Source of the DNA: Blastopirellula sp. J2-11
Lineage (GTDB): Bacteria; Planctomycetota; Planctomycetia; Pirellulales; Pirellulaceae
Assembly (NCBI RefSeq): GCF_024584705.1
Contig: NZ_CP097384.1
Location: forward strand, 5,022,001-5,086,000
DNA: 64,000 nt
Direction: 5' to 3'
Below the pieces are notes generated by a model, which was not told the DNA's origin, ran no database searches, and was given only the letters and a program-made list of their open reading frames with translations. Numbering within the stretch: the first letter of the stretch is position 1; every line of letters starts with the position of its first letter. Shown in pieces: positions 45,310-54,032 of this stretch. The position numbers were made by a program, and so were the translations under genes.

Positions 45310-46266
45310 TTATTGGGAAAACTGACGATAGACGTCAGGCGTAACGCCGTATTCTCGACGAAACTCACGAATCAGATGCGAGCGATCATAGAAACCGCAA
45401 CACTTGGCGATTTCACGAAGCGGAACTTGCCGGCTATAGACTTGCAATAGTTCCAGTGATTTATCGACGCGCGTCTTCGTTAGAAATTGATTCAGCCGTA
45501 TTCCAACTGTTTGATGGAAAAGTCGTGAAAAATGGCAGCGACTGACCCCAGCAACTTGCGCTAAGTCAGCAAGGCGAATGGGTTCTTCGAGATGGGCATG
45601 GATGTAATCGATGACTTGATTTACGGCGTTTGGCCGGAGACGATCGTCGGTCGTCAATTCTATTTGTTTGATTTTTGCGACCCGTAATAGTCGTTCCAAG
45701 ACTGCGTCGAAGATTTGATCGGCAATTAGTCGCCACTCGGCGTTGTGCGGCTGACGACAATGTTGTCGCAATTGCTTCAGCAATGTCTCTAGACCTGCAT
45801 CACGAAATGAATGCGTGTGCAAAATCTCTGGCATAACTGTCTCTTGGCCCAGCATCTCACTGATTCTCGCATTGGCGACCGATTTGCGAATGAGAAATTT
45901 GATCGAATGAAACGGGCCCCAGCCATTACATTTTCGAGTGCGACTCGAATCCCCAAAGAGCATGTTCCCCGGCTGATTCGGTCGCTTGTAGATCCCAGCG
46001 CCGATATCGTAAGTAATGGAATCAAAAGAGTTAGAATTGATCAGCACCGACAGATAGTAGGACTCGTCGCGCGAAGCTGGATCACCAATCGCCTCGGTGA
46101 TCAGCGTCTCGGAAAGGTCCCATTCATGGTTGGGATCATGAAACCGATCAGCGGCGATAATGCGATCACGCATTTTCCCCGGCAGATTGCGGACGACTTC
46201 CCACTGCCAAAACTGGGAGGAAATCGCCCCCTTGGTCATCCACATAAGCTGATCTAGATTCTTCAT
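45310..46266 (-). CDS. AraC family transcriptional regulator
   Basis: This 318-residue protein starts at the ATG at 46266; a TTG three codons earlier is less likely. The N-terminal 215 residues form a cupin-like sensing region (GAGIYKRPNQPGNMLFGDSS). The C-terminal 100 residues are the double helix-turn-helix domain (IRLADLAQVAGVSRCHFSRL and PLREIAKCCGFYDRSHLIRE, then FRREYGVTPDVYRQF). It would bind DNA and respond to a small molecule. Its position just upstream of the DUF1559 operon on the same strand makes that operon a plausible target. Confidence 0.93.
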   Translation of the reverse strand: MKNLDQLMWMTKGAISSQFWQWEVVRNLPGKMRDRIIAADRFHDPNHEWDLSETLITEAIGDPASRDESYYLSVLINSNSFDSITYDIGAGIYKRPNQPGNMLFGDSSRTRKCNGWGPFHSIKFLIRKSVANARISEMLGQETVMPEILHTHSFRDAGLETLLKQLRQHCRQPHNAEWRLIADQIFDAVLERLLRVAKIKQIELTTDDRLRPNAVNQVIDYIHAHLEEPIRLADLAQVAGVSRCHFSRLFHQTVGIRLNQFLTKTRVDKSLELLQVYSRQVPLREIAKCCGFYDRSHLIREFRREYGVTPDVYRQFSQ

Positions 46267-46452
46267 TTGTCGCAATTAACCCATGGTCGTGGCGATCGAC
46301 GAAGCCTGGGACACGAGTCCCCCCCCGCAATACGGTCGTATCGCTTGCGGCCTTTTCCAAGAAATCTTCTCCCCCCATATACGGAAGCAACATTCGTACC
46401 CATATTAACTTTTTTCGATTTCGCGACTCTTGCAAAAGGGTGGACCGCGCAT

Positions 46453-46486
46453 AAAAAAAGCGGCCCGAGTCGAAACTCGGACCGCT
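46453..46486 (-). terminator. Intrinsic terminator of the YTV-repeat gene
   Basis: On the minus strand AGCGGTCCGAGT and ACTCGGGCCGCT form a 12-bp stem with one G-T pair and a 4-nt loop, followed by seven T. It lies 74 bp after the stop at 46560. Confidence 0.92.
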
Positions 46487-46559
46487 CGCTTACCACCAGG
46501 CCAGGGACCTCGATCCTGCCATCAGGCTTCGAGGAAGCTGGACGATCTTGGCCTAGTTA

Positions 46560-48098
46560 CTAGGCGCCGCAACCACAGTCGCTTTTGCAACCGCAAGGAG
46601 CCGGGCAGCAAACCGTCACGGGGACGGTCTTGCAGACCACTTTCGGGACGCAACGCGTCACGGTGTAGGCTTCTTTACGGGGCACGCATTTGCAAACCTG
46701 GATGGTCTTCGTGTAGTGGACCGGCTTGCAGACCGTGTAAGGCACTTGCTTAACGCAGGTTTCGGGAACCATTTTGCAGACGGTGTAAGGAATTTCCTTC
46801 GTCTTTACTTCACGTTCCATGTGGCAGACCTTGTAGGTGCACACTTTGGTGTGGGTTTCCGGAACCATGTGGCAGACCTTGTACGTGCAGGTCTTGGTAC
46901 GTTGTTCCTTCACCATGTGGCAGACCTTGTACGTGCAGGTCTTAACACGGGTTTCGGGAACCATTTTGCAAACCTTGTAGGTGCAAGTTTTGGTGATCGT
47001 TTCCGGCACCATCTTGCAAACCTTGTAGGTGCAAGTCTTGACGTGGTTTTCCTTGACCATGTGGCACACTTTGTACGTGCAGGTCTTGGTGCGAGTTTCC
47101 GGAACCATCTTGCAGACGGTGTACGGGCACTCTTTCTTGATCACTTCGCGTTCGTACTTAACGCAGTTGATCGTCTTTTCTTTAACTTCCGGAATCCAAA
47201 CCTTTTTGCAGCATTTGCGCGGCGGGCACTGAACTTCGACGACTTTCGTCTCACCAGGGCAGTAGACGCATTTGCAGCAGCAAGGATCCCAAGTCCAGCA
47301 ACCCGGCTCTTGGACGCACTTCTTCACGACCGGACCAGGAATTTCGGTAACTTGCGTTTCGTAGTGACCGCAATTGATCTGGATGGTCTTGGTGTAGTGA
47401 ACCGGCTTGCAGACCGTGTGACAAACTTCACGGGTCTTCGTTTCGTAGACCGGCTTACAAACGGTGTAGTTAATCTCTTTGGTCTTGGTTTCCCAGACCG
47501 GCTTGCAAGTCGTGTAGCAAATGTCTTTGGTCTTGGTTTCCCAGACCGGCTTGCAAACGGTGTAGCAGATGTCCTTGGTCTTGGTTTCCCAAACTGGCTT
47601 GCAGACGGTGTAGGTGATGTCTTTCGACTTCGTTTCCCAAACCGGCTTGCAGACCGTGTAGCAAATCTCTTTCGATTTGGTTTCCCAAACCGGCTTGCAG
47701 ACCGTGTAGTTGATCTCTTTGGTCTTCGTTTCCCAGACCGGCTTGCAGACCGTATAGGTGCAAGTGCGGACTTTGGATTCGTAGACAGGTTTGCAAACGG
47801 TGTAGGTGCAATCTTTGTAGCGCGTTTCCTTTTCGTAACGCACGCAATCGATTGTCTTGTCTTCCATCACCTTGTCGTACACCGTCTTGTAGCAGGTAAT
47901 TTCCTGCTTCTCGTACTGGACCTCTTTGCAGGTCTTGTTGACCGTGTAGCACTGTTGCTTGCAGCACTCGTAGCTAACGGGCTCGCAGCAACAGCAGTTA
48001 CGGAAGCTGAACAGGCCGCAATAGCCGGCTTCAGCAGTTGTTACCGAACTTACGGTCAGCAATACCGCAAGCACCGGCGCCCAAAGAAACGCTCTCAT
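46560..48098 (-). CDS. Cysteine-rich YTV-repeat cell-wall-type protein
   Basis: This 512-residue secreted protein starts at the ATG at 48098 with AAGGAGAA upstream. It has a signal peptide (about 1-24), a Cys-rich N-terminal block (CGLFSFRNCCCC), and two arrays of nine 16-residue repeats. Array 1 (residues 99-242) has the form YTVCKPVWETKTKEI; array 2 (326-469) has the form YKVCHMVPETRTKTC. A spacer with further Cys (PGCWTWDPCCCKCVYC) separates them, and the tail ends CGCKSDCGCGA. Cysteine is very abundant. Planctomycetes are known for protein-rich walls containing proteins with a YTV motif; this is a clear example. Disulfide cross-linking in the envelope is expected. Confidence 0.93.
   Translation of the reverse strand: MRAFLWAPVLAVLLTVSSVTTAEAGYCGLFSFRNCCCCEPVSYECCKQQCYTVNKTCKEVQYEKQEITCYKTVYDKVMEDKTIDCVRYEKETRYKDCTYTVCKPVYESKVRTCTYTVCKPVWETKTKEINYTVCKPVWETKSKEICYTVCKPVWETKSKDITYTVCKPVWETKTKDICYTVCKPVWETKTKDICYTTCKPVWETKTKEINYTVCKPVYETKTREVCHTVCKPVHYTKTIQINCGHYETQVTEIPGPVVKKCVQEPGCWTWDPCCCKCVYCPGETKVVEVQCPPRKCCKKVWIPEVKEKTINCVKYEREVIKKECPYTVCKMVPETRTKTCTYKVCHMVKENHVKTCTYKVCKMVPETITKTCTYKVCKMVPETRVKTCTYKVCHMVKEQRTKTCTYKVCHMVPETHTKVCTYKVCHMEREVKTKEIPYTVCKMVPETCVKQVPYTVCKPVHYTKTIQVCKCVPRKEAYTVTRCVPKVVCKTVPVTVCCPAPCGCKSDCGCGA
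46692..47123 (-). repeat. Nine 48-bp coding repeats, array 2 (YKVCHMV type)
   Basis: Nine in-frame 48-bp units encode 16-residue repeats with invariant Y-x-V-C and a second Cys in most units. Units 2-6 are the most alike; units 7-9 grade into the array 1 type (last unit YTVCKPVHYTKTIQVC). Confidence 0.93.
47373..47804 (-). repeat. Nine 48-bp coding repeats, array 1 (YTVCKPVWETK type)
   Basis: Nine in-frame 48-bp units encode YTVCKPVWETKTKEI-like repeats. Units 5 and 6 are identical in protein. The last unit (HTVCKPVHYTKTIQIN) closely matches the last unit of array 2, so the two arrays share a common end module. Confidence 0.93.
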
Positions 48099-48631
48099 TT
48101 CCAATTCTCCTTAGCTGACAGAATCGCTGTGTGTTGTGACAAAGGGCCTGGCCTGGTTTGGCGATGCGCTCGCCGTGTCCTTTAGCCCCAAAATCCGAAA
48201 AATCCGTGCAGAATCCTCCGACCGCTCCAGATGATCCTTGCGATAAACCTGGGGACTCAGCTGTCGCATGTAGTCTTCCCAGTTATCCCAAGCATTACCT
48301 GGATGTCGTAACTTATCGTCAATCTGGGACGGCAGCTTGAGATAGTTCGACTAGATAAAATATCGACAACAAACAAACCGGGAATATTGGGCAACGTGAA
48401 ACGCTAGCATTGCAGGGCCATCCGCCACAATCGAAATAAGTCGCACATTAGGCGCACCCTCCTCCCCTTCTTAGGAAAATCCCAAACATCACCACTTGAA
48501 ACGCACTCAATTTCCTTGACGAGGGTTTGCCGTAACGTAAGTACTAGAAGCGGATCGCAATTTCGCGTCGCAAGTAGAAAACCGTACTTACTTTTGCCGG
48601 GCGGCAAGTAAATCGCAGGAGACAATTCCCC
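48099..48631. other. Divergent intergenic region, no gene seen
   Basis: This 533-bp space separates the YTV gene and the pilin gene, which point away from each other. Both promoters should lie here. Apart from a TTGACG at about 48516 without a matching -10, I could identify no clear elements and no gene. Confidence 0.45.
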
Positions 48632-49069
48632 ATGTCCAATAAGAAACACCTTGGCTTCACGTTGATCGAAGTCTTGATCGTGGTCGTGATTTTGGCTGTT
48701 TTGGCCGCGACGGTGATTCCGCAATTCACGGATTCCACGGAAGATGCGAAATCAAGCAGCGTGAAGTTCAACCTTCACACGCTCCGTTCCCAGATACAGC
48801 TCTATCGAGCGCAGCACGAAGGCAATTTGCCGAACGCCACACTCGACGAAATTCTTGTCAAAACCAACGTCGACGGCACGACCACGGGATCGCCGACCTT
48901 GGGACCGTATCTATCGAAACTGCCGGTCAATTCGTTCACCAATTCGGCGACCATTAAAGCAATCACCGCCGTTCCGACCGGGACCGACGTCACCGAAACG
49001 CACGGATGGCTCTATAACACCACCAACGGCAATATCTACATCAATCACGAAGACATGCTGGACGAGTAA
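48632..49069 (+). CDS. Type II secretion GspG-like pseudopilin / prepilin-type protein
   Basis: This 145-residue protein has the prepilin cleavage site LGF-TLIEVLIVVVILAVLAAT with Glu at mature +5, then the N-terminal helix (VIPQFTDSTEDAKSSSVKFN) and a short globular domain (LRSQIQLYRAQHEGNLPNAT), as in GspG-like pseudopilins. No secretion or pilus assembly genes lie next to it, so it must be assembled by a machine encoded elsewhere. An upstream GGAG site (CAGGAGACAATTCCCC) precedes the ATG. A strong terminator follows, so it is transcribed alone. Confidence 0.92.
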   Translation: MSNKKHLGFTLIEVLIVVVILAVLAATVIPQFTDSTEDAKSSSVKFNLHTLRSQIQLYRAQHEGNLPNATLDEILVKTNVDGTTTGSPTLGPYLSKLPVNSFTNSATIKAITAVPTGTDVTETHGWLYNTTNGNIYINHEDMLDE

Positions 49070-49107
49070 TCGCTTGCCCGGCGCGGTAGTACAGAATGTC
49101 GAATGAT

Positions 49108-49145
49108 AAAAGCCGCTTGGCCTCCCTTGGTCAGGTGGCTTTTTT
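49108..49145 (+). terminator. Intrinsic terminator of the pilin gene
   Basis: AAAAGCCGCTTGGCC pairs with GGTCAGGTGGCTTTT (a few G-T pairs) around a 6-nt loop, ending in six T. Confidence 0.85.
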
Positions 49146-49280
49146 CATTTCCTAGGCGCCGTTGGTCATCCTCGCCATCTCGCCGTTCAACCGCCGAGCT
49201 CTCTTGGGTTGCCTAGAAGGAACCCCAAGCGATAGAGTAACGGTAGAAATAGCAGGAACCCGCACGTCCCCACCGATGTG

Positions 49281-49979
49281 ATGAGCAAGTCGAAAGACAA
49301 AAATAAACAGACGGCTGATGCCGTACCGAAGGCTGTCGTCAGCCGTTTAAGCCTGTATTTGCGAGAATTGCAGCGACTACAGCGCGACGGAGTGGTAACG
49401 ACTAGCAGCACGCAACTTGGGCAACTTCTTGGATTTACCGACGCCCAAGTACGGAAGGATCTCGCGCATTTCGGTCACTTTGGCTACCCTGGCGTCGGCT
49501 ATCGCTGCAGCGAATTAGTCTCGGCAGTCAAGCAAATCATCGGCACTGATCACACTTGGCCCGTTGTTTTGGCCGGCGTCGGCAACCTTGGGCGCGCTCT
49601 ATTGGGACACCGAGGATTCGGGAACCAAGGTTTTGACATCGTCGCAGCGGTCGATTCCGATCCGCTCAAGCACGGCAAGACGCTCGATGGCATCGAGATC
49701 CGTCCTATCTCGCAATTGCCCGAAATCGTCTTGGAACATGACGTTCGTCTGGCAATCATCGCCGCGCCGGCCGCCGCCGCTCAAGAAGTCGCGGAACGAA
49801 TTGTTTCAGCCGGAATTTGCGGTATTTTGAACTTTGCCCCGATCACGCTCCACTTGCCCGCGAATGTCGCGGTTTCAAGCGTGGATTTGGCGATTGAGAT
49901 GGAGCAATTGTCTTTTGCGATGACGAACCTTCGCCCGCCCGAAGACCTCCTGTCCAATGAGGGGCCTGTGGTTGACTGA
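49281..49979 (+). CDS. rex: Redox-sensing transcriptional repressor Rex
   Basis: This 232-residue protein starts at the ATG at 49281 (a GTG directly before it is the alternative). An N-terminal winged helix (VSRLSLYLRELQRLQRDGV, STQLGQLLGFTDAQVRKDLA, HFGYPGVGYR) is followed by a Rossmann domain with the NADH-binding GVGNLGRALLGH motif and a C-terminal domain-swap helix (SSVDLAIEMEQLSFAMTN). Rex represses fermentation and respiration genes and is released when NADH/NAD+ rises. It sits before tRNA-Gln and a Crp/Fnr regulator gene. Confidence 0.95.
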   Translation: MSKSKDKNKQTADAVPKAVVSRLSLYLRELQRLQRDGVVTTSSTQLGQLLGFTDAQVRKDLAHFGHFGYPGVGYRCSELVSAVKQIIGTDHTWPVVLAGVGNLGRALLGHRGFGNQGFDIVAAVDSDPLKHGKTLDGIEIRPISQLPEIVLEHDVRLAIIAAPAAAAQEVAERIVSAGICGILNFAPITLHLPANVAVSSVDLAIEMEQLSFAMTNLRPPEDLLSNEGPVVD

Positions 49980-49988
49980 GTGGGCTAC

Positions 49989-50018
49989 TTGTCGACCAGC
50001 CGGCTTGTTGGTTAAGAT
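49989..50018 (+). promoter_or_regulatory. Promoter candidate for tRNA-Gln
   Basis: TTGTCG (49989-49994) and TAAGAT (50013-50018) are 18 bp apart. Transcription would start about 50025, some ten bases before the mature tRNA. Confidence 0.5.
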
Positions 50019-50034
50019 AGCCCCTTCGCATTTT

Positions 50035-50105
50035 TACCCCCTAGTGTAATGGTAACACTACAGTTTTTGGCACTGTCATTCGAGGTTCGAATCCTCGGGG
50101 GGTAG
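50035..50105 (+). tRNA. tRNA-Gln (anticodon TTG)
   Basis: All four arms fold. The acceptor is TACCCCC/GGGGGTA with discriminator G105. The D stem is GTGT/ACAC. The anticodon stem is ACAGT/ACTGT with loop TTTTGGC, giving anticodon TTG. The T stem is CGAGG/CCTCG with TTCGAAT. CCA is not encoded. The D stem has 4 bp. Confidence 0.96.
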
Positions 50106-50115
50106 CTTTCTTCGA

Positions 50116-50142
50116 GACGCCGATTTCGGCGTCTTTTTTTTT
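50116..50142 (+). terminator. Intrinsic terminator after tRNA-Gln
   Basis: GACGCCG-ATTT-CGGCGTC is a perfect 7-bp hairpin followed by nine T, 11 bp after the tRNA. Confidence 0.95.
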
Positions 50143-50271
50143 GCCAATGTTTCTCGAATCGGCGTAACCTCAACCGAATCTTCGGAATCCAAAGTGTCAT
50201 CCACCCGGTCTTCGATGGCGTCGCCCCTTCTTCTGGGGCAGTCTGTCCGTCGAGCTATTTTGGGGGTCTCG

Positions 50272-51030
50272 ATGACCGAGAAAATTTGGCACTTGAAGAA
50301 CTGCCGTATCTTCGAGCAGTTATCCGCCGCAGAAATCGAACGACTCGACGCATGCTCGCGCGTCCGCCGTTTCACCAAGCGATCTCCGATTTACCTACCC
50401 GCCGAACGAGCGGATACGGTTCTTCTGCTCGCTTCTGGCCGTGTAAAAATCTGCCATTTAACCCCAGAGGGGAAACAGTCGATCCTGGCTTTTATTGAAC
50501 CAGGCGAACTGTTTGGCGAACTTTCGATTCTGGACGGCGAAGTTCGCGACGAATACGCAGAAGCGGTCGAAGCGGCGATGATTGTCTCGATTCCCAAAGA
50601 AGCGATGCACGAACTGATGGAGTCGCGCCCTGGGCTTTCTATCGGCGTGACCAAACTGATCGGACTTCGTCGTCGCCGCATTGAACGACGCGTGAAAAAT
50701 CTGCTCTTCCTGTCGAACCGCGACCGTTTGGCGCATTTGCTGTTAGAACTTGCCGAGAGTTACGGCAAACGTACCGAAGATGGCGTCGAGCTCGGAATTC
50801 GGCTATCGCACCAAGATCTGGCGAACATCGTTGGCAGCACCCGCGAAACGGTCACAGTTGTTCTGGGCGAGTTGCAGAACGATGGCTTGGTGAAGGTAGG
50901 TCGTCGTCGCATTATTCTCCGCTCGATGCAACGGCTGGCGCAAAGCGTTCAAGCGCCAGAGCCGAAAATTCCTGAACCAGTCGAAATCACTCGTCAAGAA
51001 GCGTCGCTGCGTCTTGGCTTTAGTACGTAG
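50272..51030 (+). CDS. Crp/Fnr family transcriptional regulator
   Basis: This 252-residue protein starts at the ATG at 50272 with a GGGGGT site. The cyclic-nucleotide-binding fold covers about residues 10-125 (VLLLASGRVKICHLTPEGK, FIEPGELFGELSILDGEVRD). A long dimer helix (ERRVKNLLFLSNRDRLAHLL) leads to the helix-turn-helix (LSHQDLANIVGSTRETVTVV). The N-terminus lacks the four-cysteine [4Fe-4S] pattern of Fnr, so oxygen sensing is unlikely; the effector is unknown. It lies after rex and tRNA-Gln and before a membrane zinc-finger-like gene and cstA. Confidence 0.93.
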   Translation: MTEKIWHLKNCRIFEQLSAAEIERLDACSRVRRFTKRSPIYLPAERADTVLLLASGRVKICHLTPEGKQSILAFIEPGELFGELSILDGEVRDEYAEAVEAAMIVSIPKEAMHELMESRPGLSIGVTKLIGLRRRRIERRVKNLLFLSNRDRLAHLLLELAESYGKRTEDGVELGIRLSHQDLANIVGSTRETVTVVLGELQNDGLVKVGRRRIILRSMQRLAQSVQAPEPKIPEPVEITRQEASLRLGFST

Positions 51031-51145
51031 CGATTTACCGCGAAATCATCCCTATTCGTAGGACTTCGTACCAATTCCTCTCCTCTTTTTGCGTACGATT
51101 GGGTAGCCTTCTGTTGCAAACTACCTGGGGCCGATTTCCATTCGC

Positions 51146-51685
51146 ATGAACGAGCACGACTCTGAATCTTGGCGTCCCTGCCGAGCCGGCGAACTAGCCG
51201 AGGTCGCGAAAAGTCTCGTTGCGCTGCGCCGGCGACGTCTGGCCCTGCAAACAGTTGGTGGTTTGTGCTCCGTCTTTTTGGTGATCGGCATCGTCCTCTG
51301 GCTCGGTCCGGCTAGCTCGCTGCCGGTCTATGCAAGCATCACTTGCAGCGAGTGTCGAAACCGGATGCCCGCTTATCGTTCGCATTCGCTCAGCACCAGC
51401 CAGCGTCGGATGATGGACGCCCACTTTAAGCATTGCGACGGATGCAAGGACCGATACGACGCACAAACGCGAGAACAAAGCAACTGCGACAACCCCGCTG
51501 ATTGCGAACAAGGCAATTGCAACTTATTAGAAAACTGCAAAGCGATGGAGTCTCGCCAAGCTTCCAATTGCATGTCCTGGCGATGCCAGGTACTGACCTG
51601 CAAAGCCCTGGAGCCTGATAAGCCCTTTCCCTGCAACGGTAGGGCGAAATCGATTTCGCCCCCCTGTGACCGCCAGCCTCTCTAG
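51146..51685 (+). CDS. Single-pass membrane protein with anti-sigma-like zinc-finger motif and Cys-rich tail
   Basis: I do not recognise this 179-residue protein as a whole. Residues 1-34 are hydrophilic and Arg-rich, and one membrane helix covers about 36-56. Next is a region like the zinc-binding anti-sigma fold: C67-x2-C70 followed by H93-x3-C97-x2-C100 (DAHFKHCDGC). The tail contains nine further cysteines. By the positive-inside rule (Arg-rich N-terminus), the zinc-like module lies outside the cytoplasm, the reverse of ordinary anti-sigma factors. It follows the Crp/Fnr gene and has no sigma gene beside it. Confidence 0.7.
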   Translation: MNEHDSESWRPCRAGELAEVAKSLVALRRRRLALQTVGGLCSVFLVIGIVLWLGPASSLPVYASITCSECRNRMPAYRSHSLSTSQRRMMDAHFKHCDGCKDRYDAQTREQSNCDNPADCEQGNCNLLENCKAMESRQASNCMSWRCQVLTCKALEPDKPFPCNGRAKSISPPCDRQPL

Positions 51686-51941
51686 CCGATCCCTCAAAAA
51701 ACGATCGGGCGGGACGAGGGGGGGAATTCGCCGCTCGCCCGACCGCTTTGCTGAATCCTTCCACCTATTCTCTTCAGGGCTACGACCGACGTCGGCGAAC
51801 TTTCTCACCTTCACGACAGAAAAGAACGGCCAAGGGTTTGAGCATTCTTGCTCCTTCGCACTGTATTCCAGCACGATCTGCCGTTAAAATTTAAAAATAT
51901 CACCTTGCGGCCCCCCTACTCTTGCCCCCCAGATAGTCTCG

Positions 51942-53930
51942 ATGTCGACGTTGATTGTCGCTGCGCTCTCCTTCTTTGGATTCATCCTCGCCTACAACAC
52001 CTATGGTCGTTGGTTGAGCCGGAAGATCTTTCGCCTGGATGAAGAGGCGGTAACCCCTAGCCATGAGATGCGGGACGATGTTGACTTTGTGCCGACCAAT
52101 CGCGAAGTGGTCTTTGGACACCACTTCACTAGCATCGCTGGTACAGGCCCGATCGTTGGGCCTGCGATCGCCGTCTTTTGGGGCTGGCTGCCGGCATTGC
52201 TCTGGGTAATTTTCGGATCGATTTTCATCGGCGCCGTGCATGACTTTGGGGCCTTGGTCGTCTCCCTTCGCAATCGAGGTCAAACCATCGGCGAAGTCGC
52301 CGGTCGCCTGATAAACCCGCGGGCCAAGATCCTGTTTCTGCTGGTGCTCGCGTTAGCATTAACCGTAGTTCTGGCGATTTTCGGGCTGGTGATCGCGTTG
52401 ATTTTCGCCAAGTACCCGCAGTCGGTTTTGTCAGTCTGGGTCGAAGTTCCCGTGGCGATCGCGATCGGGTATTACATCTGTCGCAAAGGAGGCAACATCC
52501 TTTGGCCGTCGCTGGGCGCGTTATTGGTGATGTACGCAGCCATCGCAATCGGCGTTTATTGGTTGCCGATCGACCTGACAGAGATCCTAGGCGTGAATCT
52601 GCTGACGCCAGCCGACATGCCGGCCGATGCGAGTTGGTGGCAGTTTTACGGCAACGCGGTTGTGATTTGGACCGTGATCCTGCTGGTCTACTGCTTTGTC
52701 GCGTCGGTACTGCCAGTTTGGACTCTGCTACAACCGCGCGACTACATTAACAGTCACGAGTTGGTGCTTGCCCTGTTTCTATTGGGGCTGGGACTTGTCG
52801 TCGCATCGCTGACCGGCGCGGCCGATCTGTTCGCCAGTGCTCCGGCGATCGCAACCAACATTCCGCTCGACGCGCCGCCGATCTTTCCGTTCCTGTTCAT
52901 TACGATCGCCTGCGGCGCTTGCAGCGGCTTTCACTGTCTGGTGAGCAGCGGCACCTCCAGCAAACAAGTCGATAACGAAAAAGACGCCCAGTACGTCGGC
53001 TACGGCGCAATGCTGCTGGAAGGCGCCTTGGCGGTGGTGGTCATCTTGGCCTGCTGTGCAGGCGTTGGCATGGGCCGCTACGAGCGAGCCGATGACGGAT
53101 CGTATCACGCGGTCGCCGCGGCCGATGGTACGGCGATGGTTGGTCGCGCTTCGTGGGAAGCTCGCTATGACGCTAGCGCCGGTTGGAAAAAGTTCAACAA
53201 CCTGGGCAACATGGTCGGCGCGTTCGTCGACGGCGGCGCCAATTTTTTGACGGCGATCGGCATTCCGCTTCGCTTGGGCCTAGGCATCATGGCGGTTCTG
53301 GTCGCCAGCTTTGCTGCGACAACGCTCGATACGGCGACCCGGCTACAGCGTTACGTGCTGCAAGAGCTATTCGCCTCTGCAGAGATCACCAAACCGCTGA
53401 CCAACAAGTATGTCTCCACCGGCGTCGCGGTTGGTCTGGGAGGATTGGTCGCGATCTTCGCCGGCAATTCGCCCGGCGCCGGCGGCATGTTACTTTGGCC
53501 CCTGTTTGGCGCTGTGAATCAACTTCTGGCCGGAATCGCCCTGATGGTCACCATTTTCTATCTCTGGCGACGCAAGATTCCGGTTTGGTTTGCGGTTCCC
53601 CCAATGATCTTGATGCTAGTGCTGCCAGCGATCGCGACATTTTGGAACATGTTTAACGGCGACACCGCCTGGTTTATCGAGAAGTATCCGCAGCTCACCT
53701 GGCTGGGCAATTTCTTCCACGGCGATACCGGCTTCTACTGGAATCAAAAATACCTGCTATTTGGCTTTAGCGTAGGCACGCTGATCCTGCAGGCCTGGAT
53801 GATGGTGGAAGCGGCGTTGATGTGGCCGAAAGCGAAAGGAATGCTGGAAGAAGCGCTGCCGCCGTTGGCTGGAGCCACGGATGCCGAAGCCCAATCGGCC
53901 GAATACGCAACCGCAGGCGGTCAGAACTAG
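51942..53930 (+). CDS. cstA: Carbon starvation protein A (peptide/pyruvate transporter family)
   Basis: This 662-residue polytopic membrane protein has the CstA core: RLDEEAVTPSHEMRDDVDFV, FGHHFTSIAGTGPIVGPAIA, FIGAVHDFGALVVSLRNRGQ, then a GCNxFH-like segment CGACSGFHCLVSSGTSSKQV, and a late GAVNQLLAGIALMV. At least 15 hydrophobic helices are visible. Characterised relatives import peptides or pyruvate and are induced by carbon starvation, often through Crp. The Crp/Fnr-type gene 900 bp upstream would fit such control (inference). Length is close to family members (about 690). Confidence 0.95.
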   Translation: MSTLIVAALSFFGFILAYNTYGRWLSRKIFRLDEEAVTPSHEMRDDVDFVPTNREVVFGHHFTSIAGTGPIVGPAIAVFWGWLPALLWVIFGSIFIGAVHDFGALVVSLRNRGQTIGEVAGRLINPRAKILFLLVLALALTVVLAIFGLVIALIFAKYPQSVLSVWVEVPVAIAIGYYICRKGGNILWPSLGALLVMYAAIAIGVYWLPIDLTEILGVNLLTPADMPADASWWQFYGNAVVIWTVILLVYCFVASVLPVWTLLQPRDYINSHELVLALFLLGLGLVVASLTGAADLFASAPAIATNIPLDAPPIFPFLFITIACGACSGFHCLVSSGTSSKQVDNEKDAQYVGYGAMLLEGALAVVVILACCAGVGMGRYERADDGSYHAVAAADGTAMVGRASWEARYDASAGWKKFNNLGNMVGAFVDGGANFLTAIGIPLRLGLGIMAVLVASFAATTLDTATRLQRYVLQELFASAEITKPLTNKYVSTGVAVGLGGLVAIFAGNSPGAGGMLLWPLFGAVNQLLAGIALMVTIFYLWRRKIPVWFAVPPMILMLVLPAIATFWNMFNGDTAWFIEKYPQLTWLGNFFHGDTGFYWNQKYLLFGFSVGTLILQAWMMVEAALMWPKAKGMLEEALPPLAGATDAEAQSAEYATAGGQN

Positions 53931-54032
53931 CGAGAGATCGCCAAGCGAGTTTCCTGCGCCAACTTCTCAAATCCGCCGATAGCACAACACTACCATACTT
54001 GTGCAGCGAGCTATTTAGGTCGGTCGCAAACA

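Noticed and set aside
46716-48185. 489-codon plus-strand open frame opposite the YTV gene
   Set aside because: It is an antisense shadow of 48-bp coding repeats; the minus frame has a signal peptide, Shine-Dalgarno and terminator.
50035-50142. tRNA-linked integration site
   Set aside because: No integrase gene or repeated tRNA 3' end was seen in the flanking sequence; the tRNA is followed at once by its terminator and ordinary genes.
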